A DNA stretch of 36,147 nt from Candidatus Fusobacterium pullicola (GTDB lineage Bacteria > Fusobacteriota > Fusobacteriia > Fusobacteriales > Fusobacteriaceae): assembly GCA_018883725.1 (NCBI GenBank), contig JAHLFN010000073.1:1-36147 (forward strand), given 5' to 3'. Each line of letters begins with the position of its first letter. Within the stretch, counting starts at the first letter, position 1. Both the position numbers and the translations under genes were made by a program. The notes beneath the pieces were generated by a model. It searched no databases, had not been told where the DNA came from, and saw only the letters and a program-made list of their open reading frames with translations. Positions 1 through 7,649 of the stretch are shown here, in pieces.

Positions 1-38
1 TAGACATAGTTAGTAACTACTCCTTTTCTTATTGTATT

Positions 39-55
39 TCCCTCAAAATGAGGGA
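39..55. other. small GC-rich hairpin upstream of the first operon
   Basis: TTCCCTC and GAGGGAG pair across an AAAAT loop. No T run follows on the plus strand, so it is not a standard terminator. It resembles the hairpins that precede ribosome binding sites elsewhere on this plasmid. A TTGACA at 69-74 lies just downstream, but I see no good -10 box at 16-18 bp from it. Confidence 0.35.
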
Positions 56-154
56 GGAAAAATAATCTTTGACAAATTATTATACTACAAAGGATTAGGA
101 GTGGTTTACATAGATTTAAGTTAACAGAAACCGAAAAATTATAAGGAGGAATTT

Positions 155-424
155 ATGAGATTTAATAGATTATTTTATAAAACTAAACCAAGAGAAAATA
201 GACAGTTTTTTAGATATGTATGTTTTAAAAAATTATTAATGAAACATATTCTTTTTTCACTCAATTTTAAGTACACATTTAATGATATAAAAAGTCTAAG
301 AATGAGTAGAAATCTCAAAACTAAAATTCTTATAAAATTTAAAGATGGAGTAATTATTAAACTAACAAAAGGAGGAAATAAACATGAAGCTAATTATTGC
401 AGAAAAGGAACAAGTTGCAAATAG
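155..424 (+). CDS. small basic hypothetical protein upstream of topB
   Basis: An 89-residue, strongly basic protein with no family I recognise. The case for translation is the ribosome binding site AAGGAGG at 143-149, placed ideally before the ATG. The last 41 bases overlap the start of topB in another frame, and topB has its own GGAGG, so the two could be translationally coupled. There are no membrane segments and no clear motif. The composition, rich in Lys, Phe, Ile and Asn, is what any AT-rich open frame would give, so it may be a leader ORF without a conserved product. A homologue search with topB as fixed neighbour would decide. Confidence 0.4.
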   Translation: MRFNRLFYKTKPRENRQFFRYVCFKKLLMKHILFSLNFKYTFNDIKSLRMSRNLKTKILIKFKDGVIIKLTKGGNKHEANYCRKGTSCK

Positions 425-2705
425 TATTAGTAAATATTTAGAAACCTTAGGAGAAGTTACAACTAGAAAAAAAGGATATATTCAATCTCAAAACTACTAT
501 ATTGTTTGGACATATGGACATTTATTAAAAAATAAATTTCCAGAAGAATATGATCCAAGATTGAAGGATTGGAAATATGAAGATTTACCACTTAAATTTG
601 AGTGGGAATTATCTATTATTGAAGGTAAAGAATACTTATTTAATATTATTTCAGATATAATAAAAAAACCTGAAGTTCAATCTATTATTCATGCTGGAGA
701 TCCTGACTCTGAAGGACAATTAATAATTGATGAATTACTTAATTTTATAAATAATAAAAAGCCTGTTGAAAGAGTATTAATAAATGATACTACTTTAAAT
801 GGTATTAAAATAGCCTTTTCAAAAATTGAAGATAATAAAAATTATATTAATTTAGGAAAAAGTGCTTATGCTAGAAGTATAGGTGATTATTTAACAGGAA
901 TTAATTTAACTAGATTAGCAACATTAATTAATTTAGAAAATGAGATTGACTTAATTCGATTTGGTTCTGGAACTTTAACTATTGGAAGAGTTCAAACCCC
1001 AACTTTAAATTTAGTATATACTCGAGATCTGGAAATAGAAAACCATATTAAAAAGAAAATTTTTGAATTATTTTCTTCATTGGAAATTCAAAGAAAATCT
1101 AATCCAAAAGAAAGAGAAGAAATGTTACTTCAAAAAGAACTATATCAACAAAATTTCCACGATAAAGAATTAGGGAAAAAATATTGTTCTCAAATGATGA
1201 AACTGTTTAATGAACTTCAAAATAATTATACATGTAAGTTAAAATATCATTTACCCAATGAACAAAAAGAATTAGATCCACAATTTATTAAAACTCATTT
1301 AGAAGATACTATCAATTTATTAAAATCACAAAATGAGTTTAAAGTAGTAGTAAAAAAAGAATTGTCAAAAGAACCAGCTCCACTACCTTTTAACTTATTA
1401 AAATTACAACAGTATTGTTCTAAGAAATTTGATTATACTCCTGATGAAGTCATGGAAATTACCCAAAATTTAAGAGATAACTATAATTGTATCACATATA
1501 ATAGATCTGATTGTCAATATTTAACATCAGCACAGTTTAGTGAAGCTCCTGAAACAATTAAACAAATTTTAAAAAATCTTGATTTATATGTTCCTGAAAT
1601 AAGTACTCAAATTGTTTCAAAAGCTTTTGATGATTCTAAAATTTCTGCCCATACAGCTATTATCCCAACAAATATAGAACTAGATCTTTCTTTGTTGAGT
1701 GAGAAAGAAAAAAATGTTTATAAAGCAATATCAGATTATTATTTAATTCAATTTATGCCTAAAGCTCTAAAAGAAAAGACAACTGTAAGTCTATCTTTCT
1801 TTACAGAAAATGACTTTTCATCGTCTTCTTCAAAATATATAGAATTAGGGTATAGAGCATATTTAAGAGATAAATTAGAAGATGAGGACGAAGAAAAAAG
1901 TGATATTCATAAATTACTTGCTGGAACTTACAGTGCTAAATACATAGAAAGTAATATTATTGAAAAAGAAACTACCCCTCCTAAAAGATATACTTATGAA
2001 ACACTTCTTGGAGATATGAATAGTATTTCTAAATATGTAGCAGATCCAAAAATTAGAGAAATATTAAAAGCTAAAGACAAAGATATTGAAGGAGCAAATG
2101 GATCAATAGGAACTCCAGCTACTGTATCAACAATCTTAAAAAATTTATTTGAAAGAAAATATATAGAAAAGAAAGATAAAACAATAAGAACTACTGATAT
2201 AGGGAGAGAATTTCTAAAAACACTTCCTGATGAATTAAAGAAACCTGATATGACAGCATTATGGTGGACATATCAAGAAGAAATAAAAAAAGGAGCAGAT
2301 CCTAATGTATTAATAGATAATGTTTATGAAGCAGTTAAAAAAATAGTAGACAATAAAGAAATAGTACCTCTTCCTGATAAATTTAAAAAGAGTGTAGAAA
2401 AAGAAAGTTTTGGAAATTGTCCTATTTGTAATAGTCCTATTTATAAAGGAAAAACTAAATCTGGACTAATCAATTATTATTGTAGTAATTATAAAAATGG
2501 TTGTACTTTCTCTTTATGGGAAAAAATGAAATATTTTGATAACACTATAAACATTACTGATGGTAGAGCTAAATCTCTACTAAATAATCAACATATTACA
2601 ATCAAGCTAAAAACTAAGTCTGGTAAAGAATACTCTGGAAAATTAAAATTAAAAATCAATAAAGTTAATGATAAAAATTATATAAATTTTGAACCTATAA
2701 AATAA
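384..2705 (+). CDS. topB: DNA topoisomerase III (type IA), plasmid-borne
   Basis: A type IA topoisomerase that relaxes or decatenates DNA through a 5'-phosphotyrosine intermediate. The N-terminal TOPRIM domain starts MKLIIAEKEQ and has the acidic metal motif GDPDSEGQ at residues 105-111. The catalytic tyrosine is Y372 in ITYNRSD, the place of ITYPRTD in the family. A zinc-ribbon-like C-terminus with CPIC at about 679-682 and two further cysteines follows. At 773 residues the length is normal. TopB is common on conjugative plasmids, where it may help replication or separate transferred strands. It is preceded by GGAGG and followed 10 bases later by the ArdC-like gene, so both are probably one operon. 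It lacks the C-terminal tail seen on the ArdC-like protein. I am confident of the family; the role in transfer is inferred. Confidence 0.93.
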   Translation: MKLIIAEKEQVANSISKYLETLGEVTTRKKGYIQSQNYYIVWTYGHLLKNKFPEEYDPRLKDWKYEDLPLKFEWELSIIEGKEYLFNIISDIIKKPEVQSIIHAGDPDSEGQLIIDELLNFINNKKPVERVLINDTTLNGIKIAFSKIEDNKNYINLGKSAYARSIGDYLTGINLTRLATLINLENEIDLIRFGSGTLTIGRVQTPTLNLVYTRDLEIENHIKKKIFELFSSLEIQRKSNPKEREEMLLQKELYQQNFHDKELGKKYCSQMMKLFNELQNNYTCKLKYHLPNEQKELDPQFIKTHLEDTINLLKSQNEFKVVVKKELSKEPAPLPFNLLKLQQYCSKKFDYTPDEVMEITQNLRDNYNCITYNRSDCQYLTSAQFSEAPETIKQILKNLDLYVPEISTQIVSKAFDDSKISAHTAIIPTNIELDLSLLSEKEKNVYKAISDYYLIQFMPKALKEKTTVSLSFFTENDFSSSSSKYIELGYRAYLRDKLEDEDEEKSDIHKLLAGTYSAKYIESNIIEKETTPPKRYTYETLLGDMNSISKYVADPKIREILKAKDKDIEGANGSIGTPATVSTILKNLFERKYIEKKDKTIRTTDIGREFLKTLPDELKKPDMTALWWTYQEEIKKGADPNVLIDNVYEAVKKIVDNKEIVPLPDKFKKSVEKESFGNCPICNSPIYKGKTKSGLINYYCSNYKNGCTFSLWEKMKYFDNTINITDGRAKSLLNNQHITIKLKTKSGKEYSGKLKLKINKVNDKNYINFEPIK

Positions 2706-2715
2706 GGAGAAAAAT

Positions 2716-3702
2716 ATGAAAAAAACAGCTTTTGATATAGTTATAGAAGAAAGAAAAAAACTGGTTAATAGAATTATTGAAAATATGGAAAAAGGATATT
2801 TTTTTACAAAAAATGGGTGGAGCAACTTAGCTGTTCTTCCACAAAATCCAGTATCAGATCTACATTATAAAGGAGGAAATAGATTTAAATTAATGCTTGA
2901 AGCTATTGATAACAATTATCAAGATCCTCGTTGGTTGACATTTAAACAAGCTCAAGAGAATAATTGGAAAATAAAAAAAGGAGCAAAAGGAATACTATGT
3001 GAAAAATGGATTTTTACAAAAAAAGTAAAAGAAAAAGATGAAGATGGTTTAGAAAAAGAGGTAGAAAAAACTTTATCTAAACCAATAGTAAACTATTTTA
3101 TTGTTTTTAATGCTGAACAAATAGAGGGGATTCCTCCATATTCTAAAACTGTTTTTACTAAAGATGATATATTAAAAACTGTGGATAATTTTATTAAATC
3201 TTCAGAAGTTAAAATAAGAGAAATTGCTCAACCAGAAGCTTATTATTCCCCATCAAAAGATGAAATAGTTCTTCCTATTAGAAAAGCTTTTAAATCAGAA
3301 GAAGCTTTTATGAGAACAACTTTACATGAAATGTGTCACAGTACAGGGCATGAAAGTAGATTAAATAGAGATCAAACAGGGCATTTTGGAACACCAAGTT
3401 ATGCTAAAGAAGAGTTAGTAGCAGAATTAGGAAGTCTATTTACTGAAACATCTTTAGGTTTTAAAATTGAAGGAGAACATTTCAACGATCATAGTAATTA
3501 TTTAAAATCTTGGATTGAAGCATTAAAAAATGACTATAATGAATTATTTAGAGCTTGTTCTGAAGCAGAAAAAGCCTCAAGTTATTTATTAGAAAGATAT
3601 AATGAATATGAAAAAAATAAAGAAAAATCAAATGAAAAAACAAATTCTAAAAAAATAATTAAAAGAAAATCTAAAGACAAAGAAGATGATTTTGAACTAT
3701 AA
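2716..3702 (+). CDS. ArdC-like antirestriction protein with zincin domain and putative export tail
   Basis: The N-terminal half (about 1-140) resembles the ssDNA-binding ArdC_N/DUF1738 domain. The C-terminal half is a zincin-type metallopeptidase with HEMCH at 204-208 and a likely third ligand Glu in KEELVAELGS (231-240). In the literature ArdC of plasmid pSa protects incoming DNA from restriction and is reported to move into the recipient with the transferred strand. Residues 312-328 form a basic-then-acidic tail, KKIIKRKSKDKEDDFEL, nearly the same as the ends of four unrelated proteins encoded between 22.1 and 27.6 kb. I infer a type IV secretion signal. The gene follows topB by 10 bases and is closed by a strong terminator. 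Family call strong; export inferred. Confidence 0.88.
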   Translation: MKKTAFDIVIEERKKLVNRIIENMEKGYFFTKNGWSNLAVLPQNPVSDLHYKGGNRFKLMLEAIDNNYQDPRWLTFKQAQENNWKIKKGAKGILCEKWIFTKKVKEKDEDGLEKEVEKTLSKPIVNYFIVFNAEQIEGIPPYSKTVFTKDDILKTVDNFIKSSEVKIREIAQPEAYYSPSKDEIVLPIRKAFKSEEAFMRTTLHEMCHSTGHESRLNRDQTGHFGTPSYAKEELVAELGSLFTETSLGFKIEGEHFNDHSNYLKSWIEALKNDYNELFRACSEAEKASSYLLERYNEYEKNKEKSNEKTNSKKIIKRKSKDKEDDFEL

Positions 3703-3727
3703 AAAGAGTCTTTATTGGCTCTTTTTT
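3701..3727 (+). terminator. intrinsic terminator after the ArdC-like gene
   Basis: A 10-bp stem AAAAAGAGTC/GGCTCTTTTT (one G-T pair) with a 6-base loop, running into a T tract. It begins inside the stop codon of the ArdC-like gene and closes the topB-ardC operon. Confidence 0.8.
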
Positions 3728-3733
3728 ATACCT

Positions 3734-3811
3734 TTATATTAATCCTTCTTCTCTAAAGCTGAAATAGTTGGTATTATTAACTAATATATGATCTAAGACT
3801 TCTATTTCCAT
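3734..3811 (-). pseudogene. C-terminal remnant of a RadC-family (JAB) protein
   Basis: The minus strand reads MEIEVLDHILVNNTNYFSF followed by REEGLI and a stop. This matches the last part of RadC/UPF0758 proteins (LDHIIIG...YFSFKEEGLL). There is no ribosome binding site and the JAMM residues are absent, so it is a decayed fragment. The RadC-like gene at 22912 has a similar stretch (DHYIIGKGSIFSFKEEGMI), but the fragment looks closer to chromosomal RadC. It probably marks an old insertion or rearrangement point. Confidence 0.5.
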
Positions 3812-3852
3812 CATATGATTTTTAAAATAATAATAATTATTATTAATAAAAA

Positions 3853-3874
3853 AACAAGAGATTTTTCTCTTGTT
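3853..3874 (-). terminator. hairpin with minus-strand T run
   Basis: A perfect 8-bp stem, AACAAGAG/CTCTTGTT, with a 6-base loop. On the minus strand it is followed by a T7 run, so it would terminate a minus-strand transcript. No minus-strand gene lies upstream, so either a short RNA starts in the 3.9-4.1 kb region or the hairpin is a relic. Confidence 0.5.
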
Positions 3875-3882
3875 ACCTTTTA

Positions 3883-4011
3883 GTCCATAAGTCTATAAAA
3901 GTATACTTTTATAGACTATTAGATTTTATACAAAAAACAATAATATTTTAGTCTTTTTTAGTCTTTAAATTATATTTTTTGAAACATAGGTTTTATAGAC
4001 TTATTTGGACT
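3883..4011. repeat. palindrome and AGTC/GACT half-site cluster (candidate res site or operator)
   Basis: A perfect palindrome lies at 3890-3917: half-site AGTCTATAAAAG, centre TATA, then the inverted half-site. Related half-sites follow: AGTCT at 3950 and AGTCTTTAAA at 3960 in one direction, TTTTATAGACT at 3991-4001 and TTTGGACT at 4004-4011 in the other. GTCC at 3883-3886 mirrors the last one. A 28-bp inverted site with a central TATA is the size of a serine-resolvase crossover site, and a serine recombinase is encoded at 5953. The last half-sites overlap the -35 box of the 4005-4034 promoter, so repression is an equally good reading. Confidence 0.5.
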
Positions 4012-4034
4012 TTTTTTAAAAAAAATGCTATAAT
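4005..4034 (+). promoter_or_regulatory. sigma-70-type promoter for the 4.1 kb operon
   Basis: TTGGAC (4005-4010), an 18-base spacer and a perfect TATAAT (4029-4034). The -35 box is embedded in the inverted AGTC/GACT half-sites, which suggests regulation by whatever binds them. Confidence 0.75.
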
Positions 4035-4054
4035 ATTTATGAGAATTGAATTTA

Positions 4055-4076
4055 TTAACTTGAAATGAAAAAGAGG
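4055..4076 (+). repeat. 22-bp leader repeat, copy 1
   Basis: The 22 bases beginning TTAACTTGAAATG and ending AAAGAGG recur exactly at 36025-36046. Here they lie about 20 bases after a TATAAT box, at the start of the expected transcript. Confidence 0.7.
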
Positions 4077-4113
4077 TTTACACTTAACTAATATAGCAGA
4101 GTTGGTGAAATAA

Positions 4114-4347
4114 ATGGGATTTTGGGTATGTAATGAATGTGAAGGTAAATTAAAAATAATTTTAACTGAAATATTGCTTAAAGATTATAATATTGATAAA
4201 AAAGGAAAACCTATCGGAAAATGTTTAAAAAAATCTTTATCAAAAGAATATAATCAAGTAAACTACCATTGTACAAAATGTGGCAGAAGTTATTTTTCTG
4301 ATACTAAGTTAGTAGATGTAGCAAAATGGCAAGAAAAGGAGAGGTAA
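4114..4347 (+). CDS. small zinc-ribbon-like protein
   Basis: A 77-residue protein with CNEC at residues 6-9 and CTKC at 53-56, spaced as expected for a two-knuckle zinc ribbon. No further domain is visible. It is the first gene after a strong promoter, though its ribosome binding site is weak (GGTG about 8 bases before the ATG). The next gene starts 4 bases after its stop, so these are cotranscribed. Function unknown; a small regulator or nucleic-acid-binding protein is plausible. Confidence 0.6.
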   Translation: MGFWVCNECEGKLKIILTEILLKDYNIDKKGKPIGKCLKKSLSKEYNQVNYHCTKCGRSYFSDTKLVDVAKWQEKER

Positions 4348-4351
4348 AAAT

Positions 4352-4585
4352 ATGATTAAGATAAAAGAAATTAGAGTAGAAAAAATTGAAGATATTTTAG
4401 AAAAGCAGAATGAACTTTTAGAAGAAGATGAGAATTATACTTTTAGAATAATTCCTGTATTTCTAACAGGATATTCTTTAGAAGTTTATCTTCCAAAAGA
4501 CTATAAACTATATGATATGTTAAATGGATTTTATAACTCATTTAGAGAAGAAGTTCAAAAATTAGAAGATATAAATAAAAAGTAG
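4352..4585 (+). CDS. small acidic hypothetical protein
   Basis: 77 residues, acidic, mixed alpha/beta in appearance (KIKEIRVEKIEDILEKQNEL then a beta-like middle). No motif that I recognise. It has a GGAGAGG ribosome binding site and lies 4 bases after the zinc-ribbon gene. Confidence 0.55.
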   Translation: MIKIKEIRVEKIEDILEKQNELLEEDENYTFRIIPVFLTGYSLEVYLPKDYKLYDMLNGFYNSFREEVQKLEDINKK

Positions 4586-4608
4586 AACCATAAAATACTG
4601 GAGGAAAA

Positions 4609-5448
4609 ATGGGGTATATATTACATAAAGGAAAAGTTATGCAAATATCAGAGGATAGAAAATATAAAGGTTACTGTTCACAGAACTGCAAATCTTCTTA
4701 TACTTATGATGGACAGAAATATTGTGCACCTTTTTGTGATGAAGCATATAAAAGGTTAGCTGAATGTTATGAAGCTGAAAAACCAATAAAATTTTTAAAA
4801 GAATTTAGTGGTTTTATCAAAACCAAAGAAGAAATAAAAGATGAATATAGATTAAGATGGGGACATCTATATAAATTTAAAGGATTTACCTATAAAAGAG
4901 GAAAAATATTTGTATGTATTATAGGAGAAACTAATAGCAAGGAAGAATATCCTCAAGAATATTTTGATTGGGAAGATTTAGAAGAAAAAGCTAATTTATT
5001 TATGAAAAAAAATATTATCTCTAATAATACTAATAGTGGAGATATTATAGTACAGGGTTCTGTTGAAAAAACTATTATCAATGGAAAAGTTTATAAAGGA
5101 AACAATATAAAAATTTCCAATAATCAAGTATTTGTTGATGGAAAATTAGTCAATGAAGCTCTAAATGATGAAAAAAATATTAAAAAAGACTTATTCCAAG
5201 ATATAGAAGATAGAGGAATAGGATATATAGGAGTATTAGAATCTATTATAAAAGAAATAGAATCATATGGAAATGAAACTATTTTAAAAGAATGTTCTCT
5301 TCCTAATAAAACTTGGGAAGAAACTAAAGAAGAATATATCAGATATTATACAGATGATACTTTTGAAACATATTGGCTATGGACAAGTATAGCTGAATTA
5401 AGTAATAATTTAGCTGAAGCTTTCAGATTAGCTATGAATAACCAATAG
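4609..5448 (+). CDS. hypothetical protein with cysteine-rich N-terminus
   Basis: A 279-residue protein. The first 45 residues hold four cysteines (CSQNC, then CAPFC), which could bind zinc. Residues about 145-185 (GDIIVQGSVEKTIINGKVYK and the following residues) look like a beta-rich repeat with alternating Gly and Ile. The C-terminal 90 residues are predicted helical with Trp and Tyr. A good GGAGG lies before the ATG. No family is recognised. It is the third gene of the operon from the promoter at 4005. The cysteine-rich start and the neighbouring zinc-ribbon protein may point to a shared nucleic-acid role, but that is a guess. Confidence 0.6.
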   Translation: MGYILHKGKVMQISEDRKYKGYCSQNCKSSYTYDGQKYCAPFCDEAYKRLAECYEAEKPIKFLKEFSGFIKTKEEIKDEYRLRWGHLYKFKGFTYKRGKIFVCIIGETNSKEEYPQEYFDWEDLEEKANLFMKKNIISNNTNSGDIIVQGSVEKTIINGKVYKGNNIKISNNQVFVDGKLVNEALNDEKNIKKDLFQDIEDRGIGYIGVLESIIKEIESYGNETILKECSLPNKTWEETKEEYIRYYTDDTFETYWLWTSIAELSNNLAEAFRLAMNNQ

Positions 5449-5572
5449 TAGAAGAGTTAAAACAAAAGGATATAGAATTTATAAGAAATTACTATTTTAA
5501 AAAATTACACCATAGAATTTAAAAAAGGAGAAAAAATGATAATATATTTTTTTATATATATCTGGTTTTTTT

Positions 5573-5911
5573 ATGATGTATATTATTAAATTAGGAAAAT
5601 TAATATTAGAAGAAAATTTTAATTTAAAAAAACTTTTTTCAAAAGAAATACAATTAGATTATATTAAATTGTTAAGTATAATTTTTATTGGAAATATTAT
5701 CAGTAAGAAAAAAGGTATATTTTTAATAAAATCTTTTTTAGAAGATATAATTCAAGCAATATTAATACAAGGATTTTTGCTAGTTTTGTTAGTAATAGTT
5801 TTTAAAATAGTTAAATTAAAACCTTTTAATATACTTTTAGATAGAAGTAATATTCTTTTTTGTTTATTCGCTACAATGCTTACTATATATTTTATACATA
5901 TCTCTTATTAA
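5573..5911 (+). CDS. small hydrophobic membrane protein, possibly frameshifted at its start
   Basis: A 112-residue protein with hydrophobic stretches at about 34-44, 59-80 and 93-110, so probably membrane-bound. Its ATG at 5573 has no ribosome binding site. A good one (AAAAAGGAGAAAAA) lies before an ATG at 5536, but that frame gives only 17 hydrophobic residues (MIIYFFIYIWFFYDVYY). Loss of one T from either T7 tract (5547-5553 or 5566-5572) would join the two into one gene. It may therefore be a slippage-controlled gene, a decaying gene or a sequencing error. Its end is followed closely by the recombinase. Function unknown. Confidence 0.4.
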   Translation: MMYIIKLGKLILEENFNLKKLFSKEIQLDYIKLLSIIFIGNIISKKKGIFLIKSFLEDIIQAILIQGFLLVLLVIVFKIVKLKPFNILLDRSNILFCLFATMLTIYFIHISY

Positions 5912-5952
5912 GAAGTTATTTGATAGAAAAATTATTAAAAAGGATAAATAAT

Positions 5953-6735
5953 ATGAAATATGGTTATATTCGTGTATCAACAAGACAACAAGATGAAACT
6001 AGACAAAGAACAGCTCTTATTTCATCTGGAGTACCTTTAGAAAATATCTTCAGTGATAAAAGTAGTGGTACTACTTTTGTAGGAAGAGAAGCTTGGGAAA
6101 AACTTCTTGCTAAAGTAGTAATAGGAGATATTATTGTAATAAAGGAACTTGATAGACTTGGAAGGAATAATGAAGAAATAAAAAATAATTTTGAATTATT
6201 AGATAAAAAAGGAGTTTATTTAGAGTTCTTAGAACAACCTTTACTCAATACATTTGGGATGAGTAAATTGGAAAGAGAACTTTTACAACCTATTGTATTA
6301 CATCTTCTTGGTTATTTTGCTGAAAAAGAAAATGAAAAAAGGAATATTAGACAAAGTGAAGGATATGCTAATTTACCAAGAGATTCAAAAGGAAGAATGA
6401 TTAGTCGTAAAACTGGTAAACCAGTTGGACGTCCTAGTGCCTTAGATAACTTAACATCAGAACAACGAAGAGCTATCGAATTATTTACAAATTCTCAAAT
6501 ATCTTTAGAAGAATGTATAAAACTTAGCAATCTAAAAAGAGCTACTATTTTTAATATAAAAAAAGCTCTTTTTCCAAGTACTCCTAAAAAAAGCAAAAAG
6601 AAAATTATGACTGAAGATATGAAAAAAAATATTCAACTATGGTTAGATAAAAAAATATCTTTAGAGGAATGTATAAAAAGAACTGGATATAGCCGTTCTT
6701 ATCTATTCAACTTTAAAAAATCAGAAAATAAGTAA
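5953..6735 (+). CDS. serine recombinase (resolvase/invertase family) with duplicated C-terminal helix-turn-helix
   Basis: A 260-residue small serine recombinase. The N-terminus MKYGYIRVST carries the nucleophile S9 with R7, and the conserved KELDRLGRN is at residues 64-72. I start it at 5953, after AAAAAGGA; the longer open frame upstream overlaps the previous gene and does not look like the family. After the catalytic domain there are two copies of a helix-turn-helix-like repeat (about 174-205 and 226-257), both containing ISLEECIK. Family resolvases normally have one such domain. A likely role is resolving plasmid multimers; the palindromic cluster at 3883-4011 is a candidate target. It ends at a terminator shared with the convergent gene. 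Confidence 0.9.
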   Translation: MKYGYIRVSTRQQDETRQRTALISSGVPLENIFSDKSSGTTFVGREAWEKLLAKVVIGDIIVIKELDRLGRNNEEIKNNFELLDKKGVYLEFLEQPLLNTFGMSKLERELLQPIVLHLLGYFAEKENEKRNIRQSEGYANLPRDSKGRMISRKTGKPVGRPSALDNLTSEQRRAIELFTNSQISLEECIKLSNLKRATIFNIKKALFPSTPKKSKKKIMTEDMKKNIQLWLDKKISLEECIKRTGYSRSYLFNFKKSENK

Positions 6736-6760
6736 GGGAAAATTATATTTTCCCTTACTT
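6730..6760. terminator. bidirectional terminator between convergent genes
   Basis: A 13-bp stem, AAGTAAGGGAAAA/TTTTCCCTTACTT, with a 5-base loop. It overlaps the stop codons of the recombinase (plus) and of the convergent minus-strand gene ending at 6755. Confidence 0.8.
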
Positions 6761-7144
6761 ATTTAACATTTTATTTAATATTTCTTTTGTTTCTAATACT
6801 TCTTCAATTTCTTTATCTGTAAGTCCATCAAGTAATTCTTCTAGTTCATTCTCTTGTTTTATTATTTTTTCAATCTCTTCTAATTTTAGCTCATATATTG
6901 AATAACCTTTATTTTTTATTAACTCTTCTAATCTTAATACCTGTTGTACTAAGTCATCATTAGCACAAGCATAATAATTACCTATTCTAAAAAAGTAATA
7001 TTTTTTTTTAAACCATTCACAAAAAGCTATGTTGAAATTTTTTTCTTCCACCATTTCATTAAAAAAACTTCTCAAAATTTCTTCCCTACTTCCTTCTATT
7101 TCTAGCATTTTTTCTGGGTCATCATATAATCTAATATTTAACAT
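6755..7144 (-). CDS. hypothetical protein, paralogue A of a tandem pair
   Basis: A 129-residue protein starting MLNIRLYDDPEKMLEIEGS; the ATG at 7144 follows AAGGAGG. It is clearly related to the next gene upstream (MLNIRLYDDIKRMIEVEGS): both have an N-terminal block of about 85 similar residues (FFNEM[VI]EEKN, then a Trp-Lys-rich stretch) and a long acidic helix or coiled coil at the end. No known family. The leader including the start is a perfect copy of the paralogue's leader, so the pair arose by a recent duplication. Acidic, small and paired: a decoy or antirestriction-like function is possible, but nothing shows it. Confidence 0.6.
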   Translation of the reverse strand: MLNIRLYDDPEKMLEIEGSREEILRSFFNEMVEEKNFNIAFCEWFKKKYYFFRIGNYYACANDDLVQQVLRLEELIKNKGYSIYELKLEEIEKIIKQENELEELLDGLTDKEIEEVLETKEILNKMLNK

Positions 7145-7195
7145 TCTCAATTCCTCCTTTTTTATGAGGGTATATCCTTTAGATATACCCTCTTC
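7119..7195. repeat. 77-bp direct repeat, copy 1 (start codon, RBS and hairpin)
   Basis: Identical to 7561-7637. It contains the first 9 codons of the minus-strand gene, AAGGAGG and a perfect 11-bp hairpin (GAGGGTATATC/GATATACCCTC, 7166-7192) just upstream of the ribosome binding site. Confidence 0.85.
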
Positions 7196-7205
7196 TTTAG
7201 ATCTA

Positions 7206-7586
7206 CTATTTTTCAACTTTATCATTTAATAAATTATCTATCTCTTCTATTACATACTCTCTAAAAAAATTTTCAACCTCTTTTTCAAGTTTTTTCTTTT
7301 TAATAATTTCTTCTACCTCTTCTAGTTCAAGCTCCTCTATATCGTACCCTTCATTTTCTATTATTTTTTTTACTTCTTCTATCTGTTCCCCTAATCTTTC
7401 CTCTGCATAAACATAAATATTTCCTATTGATTTAAAAGGTAAATTTTTTTTACACCATTGATAAAAAGAAAGATCTAAATTTTTTTCTTCTATCATTTCA
7501 TTAAAAAAGTTTCTTAAAATATCTTCACTACTTCCTTCTACTTCTATCATTCTTTTTATATCATCATATAATCTAATATTTAACAT
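7206..7586 (-). CDS. hypothetical protein, paralogue B of a tandem pair
   Basis: A 126-residue paralogue of the downstream gene. The ATG at 7586 follows AAGGAGG; an earlier TTG in frame is not needed. It shares the N-terminal MLNIRLYDD block, the FFNEMIEEKN segment and a C-terminal acidic Glu/Lys helix. The C-termini have diverged more than the N-termini. Both genes have the same 77-bp leader with a hairpin immediately upstream of the ribosome binding site, so they are expected to be expressed together from the upstream minus-strand operon. Function unknown. Confidence 0.6.
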   Translation of the reverse strand: MLNIRLYDDIKRMIEVEGSSEDILRNFFNEMIEEKNLDLSFYQWCKKNLPFKSIGNIYVYAEERLGEQIEEVKKIIENEGYDIEELELEEVEEIIKKKKLEKEVENFFREYVIEEIDNLLNDKVEK

Positions 7587-7637
7587 TCTCAATTCCTCCT
7601 TTTTTATGAGGGTATATCCTTTAGATATACCCTCTTC
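7561..7637. repeat. 77-bp direct repeat, copy 2
   Basis: Identical to 7119-7195, with the hairpin at 7608-7634. It separates the stop of the DUF960-like gene from paralogue B. Confidence 0.85.
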
Positions 7638-7649
7638 CTTTTTTTAGTC

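Noticed and set aside
69-97. Promoter with TTGACA at 69-74 before the first gene
   Set aside because: No acceptable -10 box at the right distance; TATACT at 81-86 is too close.
5860-5952. Longer N-terminus for the serine recombinase
   Set aside because: The extra 31 residues overlap the previous gene, are unlike the family, and a ribosome binding site lies directly before the ATG at 5953.
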